Source: Mesostigma viride (taxonomy: Eukaryota; Streptophyta; Mesostigmatophyceae; Mesostigmatales; Mesostigmataceae). Taken from it: a stretch of 64,000 nucleotides of DNA. The position numbers and the translations under genes are program-made. Shown piece after piece: positions 54,721 to 64,000 of this stretch; the stretch's first letter is position 1, and every line of letters begins with the position of its first letter. Under the pieces are notes generated by a model. That model saw only the letters and a list, made by a program, of their open reading frames with translations, made no database searches and had not been told where the DNA came from. Where the stretch lies: the NCBI GenBank assembly GCA_009746045.1, contig RPFO01000156.1:3516318-3580317 (forward strand), given 5' to 3'.

Positions 54721-55301
54721 GAATTATGCAGCGCAGGCCAGCTAGAAATATGGAGAATCCCGACCATGGTAGCTCGAGCCTGCCGTTATATGACTTAATG
54801 CATATAGCTTACTTATGCATGCATGTGCCTAGCACTGTGCACACATGCATGGTGGCCGGGCGCTAGCCTAGACAGTGCTCCATTGACTACAACAAAGTTC
54901 GCATGCGGCATGCCACATGCAGGCCGTGGCGCATCAGGAATTTTTGACATTTTGGTCAGGTAATTATACTAATTTGTCAGTCAAATAACCAGCAAGCCAG
55001 TTGTCTAACTAGCCAATGATAAGCCCGACATGTTGGCATTATGTGTGTGTAAACCTGCTCAAGGGCCTGCTCAACTTTGATATAAGCGCATGCAATGTGC
55101 ATGCTGCCCAAGGAGGCCAACCAGCGCAGGAGTATCAAATAATGTACATGCATAATCCCTAATACCACTACACGCTTCTAGAAACAACTATTCCTGACTC
55201 CTAACTTATTTCAAACTGTACCGGATTGATTGACCTGTACCCATGCACGTGAAGGGCATGCACCGCTTTTGCGAGAAGCGAATAAAGTAAAATACAGTAC
55301 T
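54721..55301. other. No recognisable gene
   Basis: Short frames and several GCATGC/CATGCATG motifs; no terminal repeats or coding signal. Confidence 0.4.
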
Positions 55302-55316
55302 AATGCTGACAACTGC

Positions 55317-57289
55317 TGACGAGCCACGAGGTAGCCATGGCTGTCGGAGCTCATAACTTTCACGTTTGAGCACCGAATTCAGCTGTGAATATCACAATCG
55401 CTTCGTCTTTCTTAGACGCACATGCTGATATAATTTTCCGAAGCTATAACGCACTATACGATGAGCAAACGCCCATCAACGCAACGCAGCCTGACGGCTG
55501 CGCTCGGCAATGAAAATACGTCTGCAGCTTCGGCTGCAGCTCCGCCATCAGGCCCGGCAGGCGGCAGTGACACTAGTCGCGCACTGGTAGTCGCCCAGCA
55601 CCCTCCCGGGCTTCCCGCCTCGCCTTCAGCCTCGCCCGAGCCCAAACGCAGCCGCCCAACCGAACCTAGCTGGTCTGAGTACGACTTTGACGTTGACGAG
55701 TTATTTTCAACCTTCGACGTCAACAGACCCGGCTATTTCGACAGGGCAGCTATCCGGATCCTGGAGCTTTTGTTTTATGGGTCGTATGCCTCCCTTTTCG
55801 ACCTGTGCCAGCGCCTCCAACGCCATAAATGCTTCCGCAGCCAGTCTGACGGCCAGTTCCAGCCTCGTGCACCTGACCTGTCTGGCTGGACGCGACCGCG
55901 CCTTCAGCTTGCCGCCCTCTTTTCCATCCTTCAGCGCAGTGCCATTGACGTCTGGCGCCCCATCCCCCTGACCGAATCCGCCCTCCTCCTCCACCTCAAC
56001 GAAGCCCTCTCACAGCACGTGACGCCCCTAGCTGCAGATGTGGCAGCTGTGAGCCGCACGCTGGCTGCTGAGCTCCCCACCATCCCCCCCGCCACCGCCA
56101 CCCTCCTCGCCTCCTCCACCGCCACCACCCCCACCTCCGACGCCATCACCGCCCAGCTCCGTGAAATCGACCAGCGTCTTAAAGACAACGCAATCGCCAT
56201 CGAGGTCCTGCAGAACACCGCCGGCCTCACCGCCCAGGCGGTGAAGGACATTGCCGCCAAGCCAGCCCCTGCTGGCCTGGCCGGCGATGCTCCTCCCATC
56301 ACGACCTGGGCGGACATGCTTAAGCAGCACACCACCTCCACCACCTCCGCCGTCGCAGCACAGCTCCAGCGGCAGACGCTTGACCTCCGCGAGGAGGCCG
56401 AGCTCGCCAAGCGCAGCCTTAACGTCATTGTCAAGAATCTCAAGATGGAGGAAGGTGAGAATTCCGAGAAGCTTGCGCGTGCTTTTGAGAGAGAAATCCT
56501 TGATCGCATGGGCCTTACTGGTGAGATCGAGCTGGCCGCCCACCGCCTTCCCCGCGCGCGGGGTAAGGCAGGGCCGCCCCCGCTCCTTCTCACCTTTAAG
56601 ACCCCGGCGGACAAGATTTCTTTTCTCAGACGCCGCAAGCGGCTCGAGAAGACTCTCTTCACCCTTGATGACGACCTGACCCTGGCGCAGCAACAACGGC
56701 GACGGGAGCTATGGCCGACCTACCTCCAGCTCCGGCAGACCAAGGCGGGCCAGCCGGTGTACTGGAAGGGGGCGGCCATCTACGTCGGCCACAAGCCCTG
56801 GCAGGCGACCCCCGCGGCCCCAGCGACTCCAGACGCCCCAGCTTAGGGGAATACAGCAGTAGTAGTGTAGAATAGATAGACCGTGGCCATGTACATGTAC
56901 GCCTCCTAGAGGCACTATCCCAGCTAAGCCACGCGCTTTATTTAATCATGTACATGTGTGCCTATGATGAGCCACACTCCAGATGATGCCTAGCTTTATT
57001 TAGTTATGTTGTGCCCATGCAGGGAGTAACTCTCTGCTGAGAGCCCCGCTTTAGCCTTTGTATAGCTATGCTGATCTTCCCCCCCATGACAGGCTCCCCC
57101 TTCGCTGGGCATAGCTTGAAGATCATGGGGATGCACGTGCCCTGGTGCACCTAGAGCAAGGGTCCTTTACATCCCCACCCTTGCAGGAAGTAGCTTAGGA
57201 TGTATGATAGGCCATATGCCCCCTCTCACGGGCTATGTGCTACATATACTCCCAACGGAGTTATGTTACAATTCAATTCAATTCAATTC
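55317..57289 (+). mobile_element. Intact ORF1-only LINE (half-LINE) with 15-bp target duplication
   Basis: AATGCTGACAACTGC occurs at 55,302-55,316 and at 57,290-57,304, directly flanking the 1973-bp element. The 5' end starts TGACGAGCCACGAGG. The single gene is ORF1 (55,461-56,846). A 443-bp 3' UTR follows, ending with ACTCCCAACGGAGT (hairpin) and ATGTTACAATTCAATTCAAT. No ORF2 or remnant of one lies between. The layout is like HAL1 elements of mammals: ORF1 plus LINE ends, moved by another element's ORF2 protein. Confidence 0.9.
55461..56846 (+). CDS. LINE ORF1 protein (coiled coil, RRM, C-terminal domain), intact
   Basis: A 461-residue RNA-binding protein with no stop or frameshift. Residues 1-75 are low-complexity Ser/Ala/Pro with a basic PKRSRP patch. 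Residues about 76-155 form a conserved non-repetitive block (ELLFYGSYASLFDLCQRLQR). Residues about 175-318 are helix-rich with Leu heptads (ITAQLREIDQRLKDNAIAIE, AQLQRQTLDLREEAELAKRS), a likely trimerising coiled coil. Residues 319-395 look like an RRM (SLNVIVKNLKMEEGENSEKL, PPPLLLTFKTPADKISFLRR). Residues 396-445 match the L1 ORF1p C-terminal domain (LTLAQQQRRRELWPTYLQLR, QPVYWKGAAIYVGH). In L1 such proteins trimerise, coat the element RNA and act as chaperones. Two broken relatives lie at 46,110 and 48,498, so this copy is the youngest here. Confidence 0.85.
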   Translation: MSKRPSTQRSLTAALGNENTSAASAAAPPSGPAGGSDTSRALVVAQHPPGLPASPSASPEPKRSRPTEPSWSEYDFDVDELFSTFDVNRPGYFDRAAIRILELLFYGSYASLFDLCQRLQRHKCFRSQSDGQFQPRAPDLSGWTRPRLQLAALFSILQRSAIDVWRPIPLTESALLLHLNEALSQHVTPLAADVAAVSRTLAAELPTIPPATATLLASSTATTPTSDAITAQLREIDQRLKDNAIAIEVLQNTAGLTAQAVKDIAAKPAPAGLAGDAPPITTWADMLKQHTTSTTSAVAAQLQRQTLDLREEAELAKRSLNVIVKNLKMEEGENSEKLARAFEREILDRMGLTGEIELAAHRLPRARGKAGPPPLLLTFKTPADKISFLRRRKRLEKTLFTLDDDLTLAQQQRRRELWPTYLQLRQTKAGQPVYWKGAAIYVGHKPWQATPAAPATPDAPA

Positions 57290-57304
57290 AATGCTGACAA
57301 CTGC

Positions 57305-60083
57305 CCAGACGACAGCGAGGTGCATTCCGTGCAGACATGCAGTGCCACCAAGTTAATTTGAACAAGGCACACACCCCTGTGGATACACGTACATCCTGGG
57401 CAGTTGCATCATGGTCCGAACTCTCAAAAGGGCGCTCGTGCCTTTTGACCTTATGCATGCACATAGGACCTGCGAGCGGCACGAGGGGCCATCAGCCGAT
57501 AACTATCAGGCACATGGCAAACCAACAGGAACCAAAGGCCGGAAGGGGCTTGAGCTGGATCCTCCACGGGAGCTATATAAGGGGAGACAATCAATCGCCA
57601 TACAGCTGAATCCGTTGCCAGAGGCGCAGCTGTCTCCATCTGGGGGGTTCACGAATCAGGGTTGGCCAATGCAGTCTCTTACTAGGGTTGGACCTTGCAA
57701 GGATTAGCTGTTTCACACAGGCATGCCAGAACCGAGCTGCGCGGGGCGTGTCCACTGGCCAACCGCAAAGCGCAGGCACAAACAGCATTTGCGCTGGCAG
57801 GTGCATGAATTATCATAACCCAGGGGCCCAGGCAGGCAGTCCCTCATGGAGGCGCTGGGCAGGCAAGATCACAGCTCCAACCCCACCGCCGGTCTTGTTT
57901 GCCTGAACACACACGCATCCCCATGCTCGCTTCATCCCGATGCCTCATTTGAGCGCTTCACTTCAACGCTTGATACGGCGCTTTGTCTCGATCCCGCGGT
58001 GTCTGCCCTTGGCACCGCCCGGTTGTGGCTACCGTGAACCGTGGGAGACCTGGCGGCTGCCACAGTGATGCTTCAGGGCAACCCACACTGCTTGCCCCAT
58101 ATGGTCGCAACATCCGTACGGACAGAAACAAGCCAAGCATTCAGTCCGCCACAGCACCGGGATGGACGCTTAAAGATGCCGCAGGGCGGCGAACCAGGTA
58201 CATGGGCGAAGATAAATAATGCCAGGGTATTGGCCACACAGTGCCAGGTGGGTGTCAGGGGGCCACGCATGACCTTCTTCCCAAGGCTCTGCCTTGCAAG
58301 GGAGGATTGCACAGGTTGCAGGGTGATGGGCGCACCACTGCCTGACCCGGCAAGCCCTTTTCCCGCCCCACAAACGTTTCGAGACGTTCTTGTTGGTGTC
58401 CAAGTGGTGCGTGCTGCTTCCCAACCCTGACGGGCCCCTGGGTTGGCACATGGGGACGTGTGGCCATCATCACCAATCTATGGAGCAAGCGATCATGGAG
58501 ACCCGTGCCAGGAGCAACCCGCTTTAAGTTATGCGCTGGCCAGGACACGTCCCAGCAGGTTGGGCACCCAGGGACGGCCATGCCCAATGTCAGGAGGTCA
58601 AGCTCTAGTACTCCTGCTTTAGGGCGAATGCAGAAGGACGTGGCCAGCCCCTGCCTGGACGCGGTGACTGCCCTGCCTGGATGGAACAGGCCACATGCGC
58701 GGGCACATGGGTGAGCTTGCCATGGGGAATGCTGGCAGAGGTCACTTAGCCATGCGTCAGGCAGCCCGATGCAATGGGACCGCTGGCACCTGTCACCCCC
58801 TTTTGGCTACTTTGGCTACCCCCCCATGGTGGTCGCATCCATGGCCCCCTTTGGCAGTTGCGCTCATAGCCCATTTGGCTGTTAAGGTTGGTAGGCCCAA
58901 GCCCCCTATTGGCTGGTGTAAACCATGGCCCTGTGGGTGATCGAGGTCGAGCGAGCGAGATAGGCCAAGGGGAGCGCGGTGCATGCCAGCGGCCGAGTCA
59001 CGGTGGCCACTGGCAGCTGTCACTTGACGGTGGCGCCATCGACGCTGGCGGCTGCACCAGCCATATCAAGAAAGCAGGGCAGCAGCAGCCCAATTGAATG
59101 CCAGCAGGGACAGTCACCCACCACGTGGGCAGCGCACGCGTTCAGTATATCAGTGTTCAGTAATGTGGGTGGAGAAACCCTAAAACACACAAAAGAAGAA
59201 ACCCTGAACGTGGCAGCCGTCCAAAGAATGTGAGATGCAGCGCGATCGACGACACGACGCGGAATAAGCACCAAGGTCATCTGCTGCGTCCAAGGATATC
59301 CACACATCTGATCTGCCACACGCCTTTGGAATCAAACTTTGGGGCTTTCCCTTGCACGAGACATAATGTGCCGATAGGCAGTGCCCTCCCACACTCTGGC
59401 AGCACACTCCTGAAGGAGGATGTGGGTCCGCGTGCATCGCGGCACCAGATGCCTGATGGCATGCTACACCCCTGCAGGGACCAGTGACGCTCTACCCAGG
59501 GCACGCCTCCGCATTCAGCTGGCCGTGGTGACTTCCGCTCTTGTCGCCAGCAGCCGGCACACTGCAACACTACCAGGCAGAAGCTCCATGCGCCCTGGCA
59601 GGCTGGCAAGGGAAGGGCAACTGCGTGCACTTGTACTTCCTCTTCAACACCAACCCCCCACTGTGACTGTCAGATTATTTCTGTTAACCAAAACAGCTGT
59701 TTGTCACGATTGATGGCAGCAGCTACATCCCCACACTCTGTGCCTGTACCCAGAGATAAGTGGTCCATGTCATGTGGGGGGTATGCCCCATGCCACGTCC
59801 AGCATTGCTGACTACCCTCAGCAGCACCCCCCTCGCCTCGCCGTGCTGACCTCCGTACACACGCCATGTGTGCGAGCGCCCCACCCCCACCACGTGCAAG
59901 CGTGCTCCCCCCCTTGTCTTGCAAACATGGTTGCCTGCACACAGGCCTCGCACGCGTGGTGCTGTCCACTCACATGTGCCCCCTCCCACGTCCAATGGGC
60001 TCGCTAACCACACTCCCACACCGCACTCCACGCACATGAGTGTGGCGACCCTCAACTACGAGTGCGCATCCCATTCCACTCAC
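57305..60083. other. No confidently recognisable gene; possible further exons of the minus-strand GTPase
   Basis: The 2.8 kb have only short frames on both strands. The GTPase gene to the right runs leftwards and its last recognised exon ends with a strong donor at 60,083, so at least one more exon should lie here, but I could not identify it. The sequence GCACATGTGAGTGGA at that donor recurs about 110 bp further along (near 59,965-59,982). Confidence 0.35.
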
Positions 60084-62714
60084 ATGTGCGCGGCCGCTGG
60101 CTGAACCGTGTGGACGCGCACAACACGCACGTCCGAAACGCTTGCGAGACTGAGGGGGCGTCCACCTTGGGAGACACCTCCGCGCTGGCAGGTGGCGACA
60201 GGTAACAGCAGGGGACGACAGGTGGCAGAAGGGGATGGCAGGGGGCGACAGGTGGCAGAAGGGGGCCAAAAGGGGGGAGGCGGCACACAGCAGGGGTTGG
60301 TTCGTCATTGGGTGGCCATGCCCCAGTTTCTCTCATCAGCGCCTCAACGGCACACAGTAGCCGCCATGCAGCTAGCCAACACAGTCGTGACGTATGGCAG
60401 CTGTGGAGACACGTAGCCAGCCGCCCTCACCCCGCCTGGAAGGGGTATGGAGAGGAAAGAGACCGGAAAACACAGATCGGAACGCCATGCGGCCTTTGCA
60501 TACTAGGGATGTCATGAGGGAGGAGGTGCTGCGTGGTCAAACCTGCAGTCACCAACCACGCCACACGCAAAATTTAGAGACAAATGGTTATCTGCAAGTT
60601 AGAGTTTTATATAGTTAGGTTATATAGTGAGAGACAAAGATTATCTGCAAGTTAGAGTTATATACATAGTTTGGTTATATAGTTAGAGAAAAAGTAAATA
60701 TGCAAGTTTAACCCCTCCCCCCTTCTGGACGGGCCCGAAGATCTGCTTCTCCTTCTCCCCTTCCCCTACCTCCCCATGGCTATCACGCCCCCCTTATCTA
60801 CCCCAGCCTACCTAGCCCACGCGCCCAGTTCGCGCGAGATGTCCTTGACCTGCGATGACGAAATGACGCGCTCCAACTTGAGGTCCGTCTGGTATTGACC
60901 GATGCACGCAACACATGTGCAGGGTGGGCACACGACAAGCATCCGACTTGAGGTCCGTCTGGCCATGGCAGATGCACCCAACACATGTGCAGGGTGGGCG
61001 CACCACACGCATCCGACTTGAGGTCCGTCTGGACCCGGAACATGCGATCCATGGGGCCAAGGGCCCAGGGGGATGGCGCGCATCCAGGGGGTGCAGGGGA
61101 GGGGGAGGCATAGGTAACCACCAGGAATGTTGTGATGATGAACTGCCATGATTAGCTGTGTGTGTTAGGAATGTTGTGACGATGGTTAGTTGTGATGAGT
61201 GCAGGTGGGTGATGGCAGTGCAGCGCCTCCGCACACAGTTGACGCAGGACTAGACGCATGGGAGTGCAGGACCTCCGTTTCGAGAACACTTTGCTACAAC
61301 AAGGAAACCGATACGCAAAGGGCTCATACATACTCAGATGATTAGCCAAGCGGGCGGCATGGCTCCGCCCCACCCCAACGAGAATCATCCTCCGTGCAAG
61401 AGGATCGCCCAACGTCCGGCATGCCTTGAGATCGCTGCCACACAAATCCCATGCACCTTGATGTCCAAACAAACAGCTGAATTTGACCCCGCTGGGGAAT
61501 GGGAGCACACATGTACCCCTGCATGGATGTGTCTTCAATTAGGGTTGCCTGAGGGCCTGCTACACTGCACATGCCGTGCTGTGAAGCAGCATGCAATCGG
61601 TAATGGCAACAAGGGATGCGCGCCGCAAGACGACCCCGGTCGCACCCCCCTGACTACCACACCAGGGAGCCAGTGCATGAGGGTAAGGACAGTTGCGTAC
61701 AGATCCGCGGTTTTCCCCTCGCCTTTGTGGCGACGAACACCCCCGCACCTATGTTGGTGGCAATAAGCAGTTCCTTACCTTTGCCATGAATGACCCCCCA
61801 CCATTTGCAAGCCACCCCTCACCTTTTGTGGCAATGAGCAAACCGCTCCTCACCTTGGTTGTGATGCCCCCCCCACCTGCACCTAAGTTGGGCACCCCTC
61901 TAACCTTTGCAGAGACGAGCACCCCCTCTCCATGGTTAAGAACCAGCTCACCTTGGTGGCGATGAGCACCCCCTCTCCCGTGTCAAGAATCAGCTCACCT
62001 TGGTGGCTATGAGCACCCCCTCTCCATTGTTAAGAACAACTAACCTTGGTGGCGACGAGCACCCCCTCTCCGTTGTCAAGAACCAGCTCACCTTGGTGGC
62101 GATGAGCACAAGCAGCGGCGGCTCGATCTTGAGGTCGCGCCCGCTGGCCAGCAGCCCCTTGGTTTGGTGCGCCAGCAGTAGCTCTGTGGCACCATCGTGA
62201 GTGTGGGCGCAAAACGCATCTAATGTTATGAATGCGAAGGCAGTGCCACGGTTGGTCGCCACGTCAGGCCTGCCATGCAAGTGGGACCGACAGTGCACAA
62301 AGCCGCAGCATATGGCTGGGATACACAGGTGCAGGACATAAACAAGGACAAAAAATGGCAGTTTCCCCTGCCTGGCAAGTTCTTTCTTACTATGTGACTA
62401 CCGATGGAAGTACATGTCACTAAGTAAACGTCACTACCACGGCAGCGGTGAGATGCTCGGCAGCAAAGCTTGTCACTGCCACAGCACGTACATAAATTTT
62501 GGGCTGATGCAAAAGCGGAATTGGAAGACATGGCCAGGCTGCAAGAAACAAGACGTCCCTCAGGCAGGGCAGTGCTTCTGTGCTTGCAAGCCGTTCAGAG
62601 AGTCAGCTGGAACCCAGCAAGCATAATGGGTGCTACTTGCCTTGCTGCAGCGCCTGCAGGGAGCGCAGGGAGTCCTTCGACGTCACGTCTAAAATTAGCG
62701 CCACCACGTCCGCA
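60084..62714 (-). CDS. Ras/Rab-like small GTPase, internal exons (both ends open)
   Basis: Four minus-strand exons, 62714-62641, 62183-62092, 60888-60812 and 60184-60084, join in phase without stops. They give, in order, ADVVALILDVTSKDSLRSLQ (strand 4 region, compare the DVTS block of Ras/Rab proteins), PPLLVLIATKTDLK (G4 guanine-binding motif TKxD, normally NKxD), VISSSQVKDISRELGAW, then AEVSPKVDAPSVSQAF (G5 motif, compare ETSAK). The order and spacing fit a small GTPase that switches by GTP binding. The P-loop and switch regions must lie upstream, outside the window; the C-terminus is not found. The first intron is GC-AG (donor AAG/GCAAGT at 62,640), the others GT-AG. No single exon exceeds 34 codons. 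TKTD in place of NKxD is unusual. The assignment rests on motif order alone. Confidence 0.65.
60582..60712. repeat. Imperfect AT-rich tandem repeat, about 2.5 units
   Basis: TTATCTGCAAGTTAGAGTT and TATATAGTTAG-type blocks recur about every 55 bp inside the GTPase intron 60,185-60,811. Confidence 0.8.
60881..61032 (-). repeat. 70-bp tandem array carrying copies of the acceptor junction
   Basis: The junction CCAG/ACGGACCTCAAGT occurs at the true exon start (60,888) and again 70 and 140 bp upstream (60,958 and 61,028), each time with an intact AG. The intervening sequence (ACATGTGTTGGGTGCATC-type) is repeated too. Copies 2 and 3 read AAGTCGGATGC where the exon has AAGTTGGAGCG. Confidence 0.9.
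61765..62110 (-). repeat. 47-bp tandem array carrying copies of the donor junction
   Basis: The exon end CTCATCGCCACCAAG with donor GTGAGC (62,091) is repeated on the minus strand at about 62,044, 61,998 and 61,951 (spacing 46-47 bp), then in more diverged form at about 61,903, 61,853, 61,822 and 61,773. Every one keeps a GTGAG, GTTAG or GTAAG donor. Similarity falls with distance from the exon. Confidence 0.9.
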
Positions 62715-62942
62715 CTGGAGTTGCGTTGCCAGAGGGGACAAAGCGGAACGCGGAAAAAAAACAGCCAGCCGCGTCGAACAGTGCAAAATGCACAAGAACC
62801 CAGGTCAGCCAGATCACAGCACTAGCTGGCCAATTAAATAGATGGCCCAGCAACAAAGATGTTTCTTAGTTAATAGTATTATTAAAGGCCCCCCCCCCCG
62901 CCCCCAAATGCAATGGGAAATAGCACAGACGAGCACAGCCAT

Positions 62943-63116
62943 AAAAAAAAAAAATTAAATTAAGTTATAACATGCCTCCGTTGGGAGATCGTGTAGCACA
63001 TATTCCTTGATGGATGGTGGAGTGGAGAGAGCCGCGTAATCTAACTAACCTAACGCTAATCTACCTAGTCTAGAAAAATCCTAACTACCCTACTCATCAA
63101 AACGCCTCCTCCTCTT

Positions 63117-63154
<38 letters not shown>
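62943..63154 (-). mobile_element. 212-bp LINE-derived short insertion with 11-bp target duplication
   Basis: AGCACAGCCAT at 62,932-62,942 and 63,155-63,165 flanks the insertion. On the minus strand it reads A(34), then about 165 bp of the family C 3' UTR with the CTCCCAACGGAG hairpin (same as 42,605-42,775), then TTAATTTAATT and a T run. The size and structure are SINE-like or an extremely truncated LINE. The long A run at the 5' side is odd. Confidence 0.7.
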
Positions 63155-63156
<2 letters not shown>

Positions 63157-63465
63157 CACAGCCATGGTTATCACAAAAGTGAAATAATATGAAAGGATGT
63201 TGGCACAAATAGCCGCTCGTGTGATGGGGCCCGCAGAAGTAATAGCTAAACAGGAAAAAAAGCTAAGCATAGCTGGGATGGCACCCAGGTCCCAGGGACG
63301 CGCCTGGTGAACCCTGCAAGTTTGGCTGCCCTGTGCTTAGCCAGGGTGTCCCACTAGCTTGCTGCATGAACAGAGGGATCAGCAACAGGTTTTCCTAGCC
63401 TCCGCACCATGCTGGGATCCAACGATTTTGCAGCGCTATTGCAGGGCAGTCTGGCAATGACCAGG

Positions 63466-63860
63466 TTGGTCACGGTGGCGGTGACGGTGGCGGTGATGGT
63501 GGCGGTGATCGGGCAACTCCTGAGATGTGCCCCATGCCACAAAGACTCCGCAATGAGAAGGCCTATTCGCTAGAGTACACGAATGAGAAGGCCTATTTGC
63601 TAGAGTACATGTTATGCGATACACGCAGGGCCGTATTGACAAAGTGCCAGGTGGCGGGGGAGAAAGAGTGCGCGCGCGTGTGCCTCCCCCCCCCCCCCCC
63701 ACGCACACATACACCATGCCATGATGCCCCACTCCCAAACCTACTAATAGGTATACAATCAGCCCCTGGACGGGTGTGTTTATTCATCCGCAATGATAGA
63801 TATCTTTACAATCAACCCCTGGACATGTGTGTCTATTTATCTGCAATGATATAGATAACT
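63466..63860. repeat. Cluster of short tandem repeats
   Basis: A GGTGGCGGTGAC-type 12-bp repeat (63,473-63,508), a 30-bp unit twice (GAATGAGAAGGCCTATTCGC at 63,552 and 63,582) and a 57-58-bp unit twice (CAATCAGCCCCTGGACGGGT at 63,757 and its variant near 63,811). A TTAA-type run (63,886-63,912) follows. No gene is seen in 63,160-64,000. Confidence 0.7.
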
Positions 63861-64000
63861 TATGCTCACGTGACGCCGTCACATGTTAATTAATTAATTA
63901 ATTAATTAATTAGTAGATAACGGCTATCTAAGTAACACACGCCATGATCCACCTCTGACCATATATTGTGATGATCTAAATTTACCACGTACCCGGATAT

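Noticed and set aside
60808-61149. A 113-codon minus-strand frame containing TDLKLERVISSS, as a gene ending at the stop at 60,808
   Set aside because: Upstream of 60,888 the frame is translated tandem repeat. The G5-type exon at 60,184 and a donor at 60,811 fit better than a stop there, though the stop remains possible in unspliced RNA.
1-64000. tRNA, rRNA or other structural RNA genes
   Set aside because: I found no tRNA-like cloverleaf sequence, no rRNA signature and no snRNA box pattern that I could support by eye.

Overview
The window is nuclear DNA of a eukaryote, most likely a chlorophyte green alga. The evidence is a GC-rich, intron-split gene for a fatty acid photodecarboxylase-type GMC oxidoreductase with a plastid-type leader, plant/green-algal-type telomere heptamers (CCCTAAA) in an interstitial array, and a dense population of LINEs and DNA transposons. 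I saw no bacterial operons, tRNA, rRNA or CRISPR.

Layout. Bases 1-25,440 are a nested transposon landscape. They hold two near-identical head-to-tail copies of a LINE with a C-terminal restriction-like endonuclease (family A), a hAT-like element inside an old LINE, a related family B inserted four times in series at one 12-bp site, a TTAA-flanked piggyBac-like element (14,899-16,597), and a nearly complete but frameshifted two-ORF APE-type LINE (20,107-25,072, minus). Bases 26,206-27,316 are a hexanucleotide array whose unit changes stepwise along its length. Bases 28,456-42,034 are the photodecarboxylase gene: four exons, 655 codons, with most of introns 2 and 3 made of a 67-bp satellite (about 54 units) and a 55/62-bp telomere-heptamer minisatellite (about 98 units). 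Bases 42,600-57,289 are a second transposon cluster. It is dominated by ORF1-only, half-LINE elements, one of them intact with a 15-bp target-site duplication, and by DNA transposons nested in older copies. On the minus strand at 60,084-62,714 four short exons join in phase into part of a Ras/Rab-like small GTPase whose 5' end lies beyond the window; it uses one GC-AG intron.

The two host genes share an unusual property. Tandem arrays in their introns start at the exon-intron junctions and carry copies of the splice sites with them. In the GTPase gene one intron has eight donor-bearing units at one end and three acceptor-bearing units at the other. The LINEs also interact: two families with restriction-like endonucleases, and the APE-type LINE, all join at or beside the same spot in the 3' UTR of the ORF1-only elements. 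Exon coordinates come from reading frames, splice consensus and protein-family patterns; no transcript data or database search was available.
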